Source of the DNA: Conexibacter sp. | GTDB lineage: Bacteria > Actinomycetota > Thermoleophilia > Solirubrobacterales > 70-9 | Length of the DNA: 33,358 nt | NCBI GenBank assembly: GCA_018263295.1 | Contig: JADFCZ010000060.1 | Span: 1 to 33,358 of the forward strand | Reading direction: 5' to 3' | Position numbers and translations under genes: made by a program | Shown: positions 6,498 to 14,088 of the stretch, in pieces | Position numbering within the stretch: the first letter of the stretch is position 1 | How the letters are laid out: the number at the start of each line of letters is the position of its first letter | The notes under the pieces: generated by a model | What the model was told of the DNA's origin: nothing | What the model saw: the letters and a program-made list of their open reading frames with translations, nothing else | The model's database searches: none

Positions 6498-7800
6498 CGG
6501 CCGCGAGGTTGAAGGCCGTCATCTCGGCGAGGTCGGCGACGTCGATCGCCTCGTCGGCGCCGTGCATGCCGTCGAGGTAGACAGCCAACGGGGTCGAGAA
6601 GACCGGCGCGAAGCCGTAGGCGACCGTCCCGTGAGCCTCGCGGACCCAGTGCGAGTCCGTGAACCCGGGAGACACGATCGGCAGCAGCTCGGCCCCCGGG
6701 AGCCGCTCCCGCACGTACTCCTCGCAGATCGCGTAGAGCGGCGTGTCGGTCGGCGACTCGGTGCCACCCTCGAGCGGCTCTAGCGGCTCGAGCTCGTAGG
6801 CGATCCCGTCGAGGGCCCGGTCGAGCTGCTCGCGGACGTCGTCGAGGCCCTGCCCGGGCAGCGCCCGGCAGTCGCAGATGACGTCGGCGAACGGCGGGAT
6901 CACGTTGGCGGGCTCATGGGTCTGCAGACCGGTCGGGGTGATCGTCATCCGCGTCATCGCCGGGACCATCCCCGCGAGGACCGGGTGCTGATCCGACGCC
7001 CACTCGATGGCGACCGCGGGGTCGCCCGAGGGCGCACCGAGGCCGTCGAGCGCCGCCGCGATCGGCGGAGTCAGCTCGGCCGGGGCGTCGTGGGCGATCA
7101 GCCTGCGGACGGCCTCGGCGGCGCGGGCGAGGACGTTGTCGGCGCCGGCCGGGACCGACGCGTGGCCGGCGCGGCCGTAGAAGCGCAGCCGGAGCGACGC
7201 TGCCTGCTTCTCGCCTATCGAGATCGTCACGACCCGGCGCCCTCCGGCGAGCTCGAGGACCATGCCGCCGCTCTCGTTGAGGGCGTAGTCGCAGCGGATG
7301 TCGTCGCGCTCGCGGACCAGCCACGACATCCCGACGTCGGCGGTGTTGCGCTCCTCGTCGGATTCGGCGATCAGGACGACGTCGCCGGCCGGCCGCTCGC
7401 CGCTGCGGGCGAGCTCGGCGAAGGCAACGATCCGCGATGCGAGCTCGCCCTTCATGTCGGCGGCGCCGCGGCCGTAGACGCGGCCGTCGCGGACCTCGCC
7501 GGCAAAGGGAGGGACCGTCCAGTCGGCGTCCGGCGCCGGCACGACGTCGGTGTGCGCCATCAGCATCAGCGACGGGCCCTCCCCCGCGCCTTCGATCCGC
7601 GCGATCAGGTTCATCCGCTCGGGATCGGGACCGGCCAGCTCCGCCTCGACCCCGGCCTCGGCGAGGTAGCCGGCGATGAACTCGGCCGCGATCGACTCGC
7701 GGCCGGGAGGGTTCGACGTGTCGATCCGGATCAGCTCGCGAGCCAGCTCGCGAACCTCGTCGCGCAGCCGCTCCTCGGTGGCGGGTTCGGGAAAGGGCAC
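6481..7800 (-). CDS. M20 family metallopeptidase (ArgE/DapE/carboxypeptidase-like)
   Basis: A 439-residue dinuclear zinc hydrolase of family M20. Metal and catalytic residues are visible: His83 and Asp85 in LMAHTDVV, Asp115 in GRGAADMKG, Glu149-Glu150 in AESDEERN (general base and ligand) and a C-terminal GMHGADE histidine. A dimerisation lid lies in between (GRAGHASVPAGADN). Members deacylate amino acids or cleave dipeptides; the substrate cannot be read from the sequence. The start is GTG at 7798-7800, and no upstream ATG gives a family-like N-terminus. It lies 9 bases after the HAD gene in an apparent MFS-HAD-M20 operon. Its 3' end overlaps the opposing HDAC-like gene by 17 bases. Confidence 0.9.
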   Translation of the reverse strand: MPFPEPATEERLRDEVRELARELIRIDTSNPPGRESIAAEFIAGYLAEAGVEAELAGPDPERMNLIARIEGAGEGPSLMLMAHTDVVPAPDADWTVPPFAGEVRDGRVYGRGAADMKGELASRIVAFAELARSGERPAGDVVLIAESDEERNTADVGMSWLVRERDDIRCDYALNESGGMVLELAGGRRVVTISIGEKQAASLRLRFYGRAGHASVPAGADNVLARAAEAVRRLIAHDAPAELTPPIAAALDGLGAPSGDPAVAIEWASDQHPVLAGMVPAMTRMTITPTGLQTHEPANVIPPFADVICDCRALPGQGLDDVREQLDRALDGIAYELEPLEPLEGGTESPTDTPLYAICEEYVRERLPGAELLPIVSPGFTDSHWVREAHGTVAYGFAPVFSTPLAVYLDGMHGADEAIDVADLAEMTAFNLAAVRSLR

Positions 7801-7809
7801 GGCGCGAGT

Positions 7810-8475
7810 CTACGGCCGCTGCGCGGCGACACTCTCGACCAGCTCGGGCGTGAGCTCGCCCGGGGTCGCAACGGTTGCCGCGGCGAGCTCGAGCGCGTCG
7901 GCCGGCGGCGGGTAGTGGGGGTTCGGGACCGCGATCACCGCCATCCCGGCGGCGGCGGCCGCGCGGAGGCCGTTGCCGGAGTCCTCGACGGCGACGCAGT
8001 TCGCCGGATCGGCGCCGAGCAGCCGCGCCGCCTCGAGGTAGACGTCGGGGGCAGGCTTGCCCCGTCCGACCTGCTCGGAGGAGAGCGTCACCGCGAAGGC
8101 ATCGCCCAGTTCCGCGATCTCCAGGAACGCGTCGATGATCTCGCGGTTCGAGGACGAGGCGAGGCCGAGCGGCCAGCGCTCAGCCAGCCCCCGCACCGCG
8201 CCGATCGCTCCCGGCAGCAGCGGCAGACCCGCCGCGTAGCCGGCGGCCATCCGCTCGACCACCGCGTCGTTGATCGCCGCGGCGCTCAGCGGCACCCCGA
8301 GCGCGTCCCGCATCCACGCGGACCACTCGGGCGAGCTCATGCCCATCATCGTCTCGGCGGCGTCCTCGCGCCAGCCGCCGCCGGACTCCCGCGCCACCGA
8401 CTCCTTCGCCTCGTTCCAGCGCTGCTCGGAATCGAGCAGGACGCCGTCGAGATCGAAGACGACCGCCTCAGGCAT
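7810..8475 (-). CDS. HAD superfamily hydrolase, beta-phosphoglucomutase-like
   Basis: A 221-residue HAD phosphatase. Motif I is FDLDGVLLDSE (Asp8 nucleophile, Asp10 acid/base). Motif II is LASSSNRE, motif III the Lys in GRGKPAPDVYL, and motif IV VAVEDSGNGLRAA. A helical C1 cap lies between motifs I and II, as in beta-phosphoglucomutase and 2-deoxyglucose-6-phosphate phosphatase types. The natural substrate is not evident; a small sugar or metabolite phosphate is usual for the family. Its start overlaps the MFS gene by 8 bases, so the two are translationally linked. Confidence 0.9.
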   Translation of the reverse strand: MPEAVVFDLDGVLLDSEQRWNEAKESVARESGGGWREDAAETMMGMSSPEWSAWMRDALGVPLSAAAINDAVVERMAAGYAAGLPLLPGAIGAVRGLAERWPLGLASSSNREIIDAFLEIAELGDAFAVTLSSEQVGRGKPAPDVYLEAARLLGADPANCVAVEDSGNGLRAAAAAGMAVIAVPNPHYPPPADALELAAATVATPGELTPELVESVAAQRP

Positions 8476-10090
8476 CCGCGGCGGCGAGCTCCGGCGGCGC
8501 CCGGGCGGCGTCGATCTCCTCGAACCGCTCGGTCGGGAGGTTCCGCGCCGCCCAGAAGGACGCGAGCACGATCAACCCGGCGAAGAGGAAGGCGGTCTTC
8601 AGCGCGTTGATCTGCGCCGACTCATAGCCCTCGACGAGCGCATCGGCCTCGGCCGGGGTGACGCCCGCTGCCTCGGCGGTCGCACGGACCTGATCGGAGG
8701 AGACGAACGAGCCGCCGGACGAGAGCTTGACGTCGACCTCCTGCTTGACGTCGGCTGAGATTCGCGCGTCGGAGGCGACGTTGGCGGAGAAGGCGAAGAT
8801 GAGCCCGGTGATGACGACCGCGCCGAGCAGCGCGGTGCCGAGCGAGGAGCCGAGCTGGGCGGCGGTGTTCTGAAGGCCGCCGGCCTCGCTGCGATCGGAC
8901 TCCCCGATCGAGGACTGGACGACGTTCCCGAGCTGGGAGACGACGAGGCCCATGCCGACCCCGAGTACCCCCATCGCGATCAGGAACGAGGTCGAGTCGA
9001 GCGTGGCGTCCACGGTGTCGAGCAGGAGCAGCGTCGAGACGAAGGTGATCCCGAGACCGGTCCGGACGAGCGGCCGCGCCGGGAACCGCTTCGCCAGGGC
9101 GGAGCCGGCGAGGGCACTGACGAACAGGCCGACGGAGGCGGGCAGCATCCGGACGCCCGTCTCGAGCGCGTCGAGGCCCTGGACGATCTGCAGGAACAGC
9201 GGGACGGTGAAGAAGATCCCCATCAGGATCAGGTTCTGGGCGAGCAGCATCGTCAGCCCGCCGCGGAGCATTCCGTTGCCGAAGAGGCGGAAGTGGACGA
9301 GGGGCTCGTCGCCGCGCTCCTCGCGGCGTCGCTCCCAGGCCCGGAAGCCCGCGAGCACGAGCGCGCCGGTGGCGACGACGAACGGGGTCAGCGAGAAGCC
9401 GAACGGCTCGATCGGCGAGTTGAGCGGACGCAGCCAGCCCCAGTTGCTCGCCTGCAGGACGCCGAGGACGAGCAACGCGAGACCGAGCGCCGAAGCGGCC
9501 GCGCCGACCCAGTCGAGGCTCGGCCGCGGACCCTCGCGCTCGGGCTCGGGAATCAGGCGGGTGGAGAGCAGGATCGCGATCGCGACCACGACCTCGCCGA
9601 TGAAGACGACGCGCCAGCTCAGCTCCGTTGTCGCCCAGCCGCCGAGGATCGGCCCGACCGCGATCCCGGCGCCCGCGATCCCGCCGAGGACGCCGTAGGC
9701 GATCGCCCTGCTCTCGCCCTTGTAGGTCGCGGCGGTCAGCGCGACGAGCGCCGGCAGGACCAGCGCGGCGCCGATCCCCTCGAGGATCGACCATCCGAGC
9801 ATCAGGCTCGGGACGCTCCACGAGGCCGCCGTCAACGCCGATCCGGTCCCGTAGATGACCATCCCGATCGCGAACGCCCGCCGCCGGCCGATGATGTCGC
9901 CGATCTTCCCGCCGGTCATCATCAGCGCCGCCATCGCCAGCGCGTAGAGGGCGATCACGGCCTGGATCGTCGTCACGGTGGTATCGAAGTCCTCGACGAG
10001 CTGGGAGATGGCGACGTTCATCACCGCCTGGTCCAGCACCATCAGGAACTGCGCCGCCCCGAGGACGACGAGGACTGCCCACCTGCTCAT
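8468..10090 (-). CDS. MFS transporter, DHA2 (EmrB/QacA) family, 14 TM
   Basis: A 540-residue proton-linked drug or metabolite exporter of the inner membrane. The first helix carries LDQAVMNVAI (residues 19-28), a DHA2 signature with Asp20 in the membrane. Motif A, GKIGDIIGRRR, follows at 61-71. Repeated hydrophobic segments give about 14 helices. A long hydrophilic loop (ASDARISADVKQE onward, roughly 60 residues) lies before the last helix, as in EmrB/QacA-like proteins. A GGAG Shine-Dalgarno lies upstream of the ATG. It heads an MFS-HAD-M20 group and diverges from degV across a 71-base gap. No local regulator identifies its substrate. Confidence 0.92.
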   Translation of the reverse strand: MSRWAVLVVLGAAQFLMVLDQAVMNVAISQLVEDFDTTVTTIQAVIALYALAMAALMMTGGKIGDIIGRRRAFAIGMVIYGTGSALTAASWSVPSLMLGWSILEGIGAALVLPALVALTAATYKGESRAIAYGVLGGIAGAGIAVGPILGGWATTELSWRVVFIGEVVVAIAILLSTRLIPEPEREGPRPSLDWVGAAASALGLALLVLGVLQASNWGWLRPLNSPIEPFGFSLTPFVVATGALVLAGFRAWERRREERGDEPLVHFRLFGNGMLRGGLTMLLAQNLILMGIFFTVPLFLQIVQGLDALETGVRMLPASVGLFVSALAGSALAKRFPARPLVRTGLGITFVSTLLLLDTVDATLDSTSFLIAMGVLGVGMGLVVSQLGNVVQSSIGESDRSEAGGLQNTAAQLGSSLGTALLGAVVITGLIFAFSANVASDARISADVKQEVDVKLSSGGSFVSSDQVRATAEAAGVTPAEADALVEGYESAQINALKTAFLFAGLIVLASFWAARNLPTERFEEIDAARAPPELAAADA

Positions 10091-10143
10091 CGCCGCGGCT
10101 CCATCAGCGTCCCTTCTTACAGGAAAGTGGAGCGGCGCCGTTC

Positions 10144-10156
10144 GAATCGGCGATTC
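10144..10156. promoter_or_regulatory. 13-bp palindrome GAATCG-G-CGATTC in the MFS/degV divergent gap
   Basis: Two perfect 6-base half-sites are separated by one base, ending 5 bases before the degV ATG and about 54 bases upstream of the MFS gene. It could be an operator for one or both genes. It is too short to act as a convincing terminator, and no cognate regulator is encoded here. Confidence 0.35.
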
Positions 10157-10161
10157 AGCGT

Positions 10162-11061
10162 ATGTTGCCGACCGTGAGCAACCCAGGAGCCGAGCAGCGC
10201 GAGGTCGTCGTCGTGACCGATTCGACCTCGTACGTCCCGCCCCAGCTGCTCGACGGGCTCGACGTCCGCCGGGTCAGCCTCTACGTCGGCTGGGACGGCG
10301 AGATGGAACGCGAGGACGCCTGGGACGACCTCGGCGAGTTCTACCGGCGTCTCCGCGAGACGCCGAAGCTGCCGACGACCTCGCAGCCCTCGGTCGGCGA
10401 CTTCGAGGCGGTCTACGAGCCCGAGATCGCCGCCGGCCGCGACGTCGTCTCGATCCACATCGCGTCCGGGATCTCCGGAACCTGCGACAGCGCCCGCGAG
10501 GCGGCACGCTCGCTGGCCCGGCGCGGCCACGCCGGCAGGATCGAGGTCGTCGACGCCCAGACGGGCGCGGGCGGCCTCGGCTGCCTGGTGCTGTCAGCCG
10601 CGAGCTGCGCCCAGCTCGGCGCCGACGCGAGCACTGTCGTCGCCGAGGCGCGGCGGACGCGCGAGTCCCTGGAGATGTGGTTCTGCCTCGACACGCTCGA
10701 GTACCTGCGGCGTGGCGGCCGCATCGGCGCCGCCCAGGCGCTGCTCGGCTCGGCGCTGAAGGTGAAGCCGATCCTCACGTTCGGGACCGAGATCACCCCG
10801 GTCGACAAGGTCCGGACCAAGAGCCGCGCCCTCGCCCGGATGGAGTCCTACCTCGAGGTCCTTCGCGACCGCGGCGCAACCGACTGGATCGTCCAGCACG
10901 CGCAGTCGCCCGAGGACGCAGCGTGGCTGGTCGAACGCGGCGAGGAGATCCTCGGCAAGTCGCCGCTCTTCTGCACCGAGGTCGGCCCGGTCCTCGGTGC
11001 CCACCTCGGCTCCGGGCTGCTCGTCGGCGGCGTCGGGACGACGCCAGCCGACGCGGGCTGA
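10162..11061 (+). CDS. DegV family fatty-acid-binding protein
   Basis: A 299-residue DegV/FakB-like protein. Such proteins bind a single fatty acid, and FakB partners present it to the FakA kinase. The N-terminal VVVTDSTSYVPPQLL, the middle SQPSVGDFEAVYE and IASGISGTCDSAREAA, and RRGGRIGAAQALLGSALKVKPIL are the conserved DegV blocks. An ATG (10162) and an in-frame GTG four codons later are both possible starts; the GTG would clear the upstream palindrome better. No fakA-like kinase gene is in the window, so a role in exogenous fatty acid use is only suggested. It converges on the VOC gene with a 2-base gap. Confidence 0.9.
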   Translation: MLPTVSNPGAEQREVVVVTDSTSYVPPQLLDGLDVRRVSLYVGWDGEMEREDAWDDLGEFYRRLRETPKLPTTSQPSVGDFEAVYEPEIAAGRDVVSIHIASGISGTCDSAREAARSLARRGHAGRIEVVDAQTGAGGLGCLVLSAASCAQLGADASTVVAEARRTRESLEMWFCLDTLEYLRRGGRIGAAQALLGSALKVKPILTFGTEITPVDKVRTKSRALARMESYLEVLRDRGATDWIVQHAQSPEDAAWLVERGEEILGKSPLFCTEVGPVLGAHLGSGLLVGGVGTTPADAG

Positions 11062-11070
11062 GCTCAGCCC
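11055..11070. terminator. Perfect 16-bp palindrome spanning two convergent stop codons
   Basis: GGGCTGAGCTCAGCCC is its own reverse complement. It contains the degV TGA (11059-11061) and the VOC-gene TGA (11064-11066, minus strand). As RNA it can form a 6-bp GC-rich stem with an AGCT loop in both directions. No T-tract follows, so intrinsic termination is unproven. Confidence 0.5.
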
Positions 11071-11444
11071 TCGACCACCGAGAGCACGTTGCCGGCCGGG
11101 TCCTTGAACCAGGCGATCAGCGGTCCCCCGCCGCGGAATACCCCCTGCTCGTCCGTCTCCATCGGCGTTCCCTCGTACCGCTCGAACTCGACCCCGCGCT
11201 CGCGCAGCGCCGCGACGGTGCCCTCGACGTCGGCGACGGGAAAGTTGAGGATCGTGAACGAGGCCGGCTCGTGATCCTCCTTCGGGTAGACGAGCGTCGG
11301 ATTGCCGCCCTCGATCCGGAGCCGGAGCAGGCCGTGCGGCGGCAGCTCCTCGATCTCGAGCCCGAGGGTGTCGCCGTAGAACTCGCGGGCCCGTTCGATG
11401 TCGTCGACCGAGAAACCGCTGAACGCCTGCGTCTGCGTGAACAT
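11064..11444 (-). CDS. VOC/glyoxalase-bleomycin resistance family protein
   Basis: A 126-residue vicinal oxygen chelate protein with two beta-alpha-beta-beta-beta modules: FSVDDIERAREFYGDTLGLEI in the first and FPVADVEGTVAALRERGVEF in the second. It ends WFKDPAGNVLSVVE. The frame is open upstream, but the ATG at 11442-11444 is preceded by a good GGAGG Shine-Dalgarno and begins the domain. Stand-alone members of this type are small-molecule binding or lyase proteins of uncertain role. A full metal triad is not obvious. It is transcribed toward degV and ends inside the shared palindrome. Confidence 0.88.
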   Translation of the reverse strand: MFTQTQAFSGFSVDDIERAREFYGDTLGLEIEELPPHGLLRLRIEGGNPTLVYPKEDHEPASFTILNFPVADVEGTVAALRERGVEFERYEGTPMETDEQGVFRGGGPLIAWFKDPAGNVLSVVEG

Positions 11445-11541
11445 CGTGCCTCCTGCCTCGGGGCCGCGGGGCCCCGTTCGGTTGTTCTCGAGGATAAGAC
11501 CGCCGACAGCCGGCGAACTCATCGGCGGGCCGGACGAAACC

Positions 11542-13953
11542 TCAGCCGCGCGGCTGGGCCCTGCCGTCCGGGCCGAGCGGCGGCAACGCGTCCTCGGTCT
11601 CGAGGCCGACGCGGGGGATGATCCTCTCCATCCACCCCGGCAGCCACCAGTTCGAGCGGCCCAGCAGCATCATCACCGAGGGGACGAGGAGGCACCGGAC
11701 GACCGTCGCGTCGATCGCGATCGCCGCGGCCATTCCGATGCCGAACTGCTTGACGGTCGGGTTGCCGTTGAGGACGAAGCTCGAGAAGACGACGACCATG
11801 ATCAGGGCGGCCGACGTGATCACCCGGGCGCTGGTCGCGAGCCCCTCGACGACCGCCTCGTGGTTGTCGCGGTCGAGCTCGAGATAACGCTCGCCGATCC
11901 GCGAGACCAGGAACACCTGGTAGTCCATCGAGAGCCCGAAGAGGATCGCGAACATCAGCAGCGGGACGAAGCTGACGATCGGTATCGGGTGGTCGAGCCC
12001 GATCAGCTCGACGCCCCAGCCCTTCTCGAAGACGGCGGTGAGAACGCCGTAGGCGGCGGCCACCGAGAGCAGGTTCATCGCGGCCGAGGTCAGCGGCACG
12101 AGGATCGAGCGGAAGGCGACGACCAGCAGCAGGAAGCTCAGGGCGACGACGGTGATGATCACCTGCGGCAGCTTGTCGCCGATGACGTCGGCGAGATCGA
12201 CGTAGGCGGCGGTGCTGCCGCCGACGTAGGCGGTCAGAGCCGTCCCCTTCGTCGCCGGCGGGATGACGTCGTCGCGAAGCCGGCTGACGAGGTCGGACGT
12301 CGCCTCGGCCGACGGCCCGGTGGTCGGGATCGCGGAGAACACCGCCGCCTTGCCGTTGCCGCTCACCTTCGCCTGCGACACCGACTTGACGCCCTGCGCT
12401 TTGCCGATCTGCTTCTCGAGGTGGACGAGGTCGGGGTCGCTCGCCGTCGACTGCAGGTACTGCTTCTGCTGGTCGTACTGCTGCTCCTGCTTCTGGCTCG
12501 GCTGCACATCCTCCTCGGCCTGCTGCTGGGCCTCGTCCGGAGGGACGCCCTCGGCCACGAGCTGCTGCGCGATCTCGTTCGCCTGCGCGGTCGCCTGCTG
12601 CTGTTGCTGCTTCTGCTGCTGCTCGAGCTGGTTCAGCTGCTTCTGGTCGTTGTGGGCGGGCGGCTCGAACCTGACCGCGATCAGGAAGGGGCCGTTGACG
12701 CCCGGCCCGAAGCCCTTGTCGAGGGTGTCGTAGGCCTGTCGCACCGTCGTCGACTCAGGGAACTGGCCGTAGTCCTGCTGGCCGAGCCGCATGTCGAGCG
12801 CCGGCAGCGCGAGCGCGATCATGATGATGATCGCGACCACTCCCGAAGACCACGGGTGGCGTCCGACGAACCGCGCCATCCGCTCGAAGAAGGCCGACTT
12901 GTGGTCGCGCTGCTCGGGCTTGTGGAGCCGGCCGATCGGCAGCGATTCGATCCGGTGACCGAGGAGCGACAGGAAGGTCGGCAACAGCGTCAGCGCCACG
13001 CAGACCGCGACGACGACCACGATCGCGGCGCTGTATCCGAGCGCGCTGACGATCGGGATGTCGGCGAACCGCAGCGACAGCAGCGCGATGACCACGGTCC
13101 CGCCGGCGAAGGCGACGGCGCTGCCGGAGGTCGCGCAGGCGCGCGCGATCGATTCGTCGGGGTCGAGGCCGTCGTGCATCCCGCGCCGGTGCCGGGTGAC
13201 TATGAACAGCGCGTAGTCGATGCCGACGCCGAGGCCGATCATCGTGCCGAGCGTCGGCGCCACGCTCGGGATCTCGATCGCGTGGCCGCCGAGGGCGATC
13301 GCGCAGAGGCCGATGACGACTCCGAGGATCGCCGTCGTGATCGGCATCGCCATCGCCACCGCCGTCCCGAACGTGAACAGCAGGATCACCATCGCCGCGA
13401 GGATTCCGAGCACCTCGCTCGCGTGGGTGCTCGGCGACGAAGCCTGCTGTCCGAGGTAGCCGCCGGCCGAGGTGGCGATGCCGGCCCGCTCGGCGGGCGC
13501 CGCGACGGCGACGAGGTTCTCGGCGTGCTCCTCGGTCAGCGTGTCGGGCCCCGCCCTGAGCGTCAGCGAGATGTAGCCGATCTTTCCGTCCTTGGTCAGC
13601 GCGTCCCCGCCCTTGCTCGAGAGCGGGCTGACGGCCTTCTCGACGCCCGGATCCTTGCGGTAGGCGGCCACGGTCTCGTCCACCGCCGTCTTGTACTTGC
13701 CCTCGTCGAGCCTGCCGTCGGTCACCTCGAGGGCCAGCGGGTTTGTGCCGTTCGCCTGTTCGGGCAGGTAGCGGTCGAGCAGGTCGGTGGCCTCGGTCGA
13801 GCCGGTCCCCGGAAGCGTCAGGTCGTCCGAGGTCTGGGCGCCGACGGTGGCGACGAGGGCGATCAGCACGACCAGAAGCCCCGCCCAGAGGCCGAGGACG
13901 ACGCGCCGGTGGCGCATGCAGAGGTGGCTGAGCCTGTAGAGCATCAAGCTCAT
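11542..13953 (-). CDS. MMPL family RND-type membrane transporter with Gln-rich insertion
   Basis: An 803-residue MMPL exporter. The layout is one TM helix (about 19-38), an extracytoplasmic loop, five helices (about 180-330, including GIDYALFIVTRHR at 244-256, where Asp246 and Tyr247 form the usual proton-relay pair), one helix (about 371-388), a second loop, and five more helices with GLSMDYQVFLVSRI. This class exports lipids, glycolipids or drugs; the substrate is unknown. The second loop contains a Gln-rich helical insertion (about residues 435-503). The gene diverges from the sulfatase gene. No adjacent lipid biosynthesis gene or regulator indicates a cargo. Confidence 0.92.
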   Translation of the reverse strand: MSLMLYRLSHLCMRHRRVVLGLWAGLLVVLIALVATVGAQTSDDLTLPGTGSTEATDLLDRYLPEQANGTNPLALEVTDGRLDEGKYKTAVDETVAAYRKDPGVEKAVSPLSSKGGDALTKDGKIGYISLTLRAGPDTLTEEHAENLVAVAAPAERAGIATSAGGYLGQQASSPSTHASEVLGILAAMVILLFTFGTAVAMAMPITTAILGVVIGLCAIALGGHAIEIPSVAPTLGTMIGLGVGIDYALFIVTRHRRGMHDGLDPDESIARACATSGSAVAFAGGTVVIALLSLRFADIPIVSALGYSAAIVVVVAVCVALTLLPTFLSLLGHRIESLPIGRLHKPEQRDHKSAFFERMARFVGRHPWSSGVVAIIIMIALALPALDMRLGQQDYGQFPESTTVRQAYDTLDKGFGPGVNGPFLIAVRFEPPAHNDQKQLNQLEQQQKQQQQQATAQANEIAQQLVAEGVPPDEAQQQAEEDVQPSQKQEQQYDQQKQYLQSTASDPDLVHLEKQIGKAQGVKSVSQAKVSGNGKAAVFSAIPTTGPSAEATSDLVSRLRDDVIPPATKGTALTAYVGGSTAAYVDLADVIGDKLPQVIITVVALSFLLLVVAFRSILVPLTSAAMNLLSVAAAYGVLTAVFEKGWGVELIGLDHPIPIVSFVPLLMFAILFGLSMDYQVFLVSRIGERYLELDRDNHEAVVEGLATSARVITSAALIMVVVFSSFVLNGNPTVKQFGIGMAAAIAIDATVVRCLLVPSVMMLLGRSNWWLPGWMERIIPRVGLETEDALPPLGPDGRAQPRG
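12445..12651 (-). repeat. Gln-rich low-complexity coiled-coil segment inside the MMPL gene
   Basis: Residues about 435-503 of the MMPL protein are dominated by Gln, Glu, Lys and Ala, including a run of QQQKQQQQQ at about 445-453. The DNA shows imperfect CTG/CTT triplet repetition on the plus strand. The pattern predicts a long extracytoplasmic helical hairpin or coiled coil. Confidence 0.7.
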
Positions 13954-14074
13954 CGCGCTACACCCTCTTCGTCCCCACGATTCCCCTTCGGTTCACGTCA
14001 GCCAGTTCGGCTCATCGGCAGTCTCCCTTGAGCGGTGGACGGAGCGACGGTCGGTCGCGCGGGTGGGATCGCTC

Positions 14075-14080
14075 TACCAT
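14075..14080 (+). promoter_or_regulatory. Possible -10 box of a leaderless sulfatase transcript
   Basis: TACCAT fits the TANNNT pattern and lies 8 bases before the sulfatase ATG, the spacing expected when the transcript begins at the start codon. No convincing -35 box is visible, so this is tentative. The rest of the 135-base gap 13954-14088 holds nothing else I can name. Confidence 0.3.
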
Positions 14081-14088
14081 CCGCCGCG

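Noticed and set aside
12445-12651. Triplet-repeat region as a mobile or CRISPR-like repeat
   Set aside because: It is imperfect, in frame, and encodes a Gln-rich stretch within an intact transporter; there are no spacers.
13954-14088. RNA gene or riboswitch in the MMPL/sulfatase gap
   Set aside because: I found no stable long stem or known aptamer pattern; only a possible -10 box remains.
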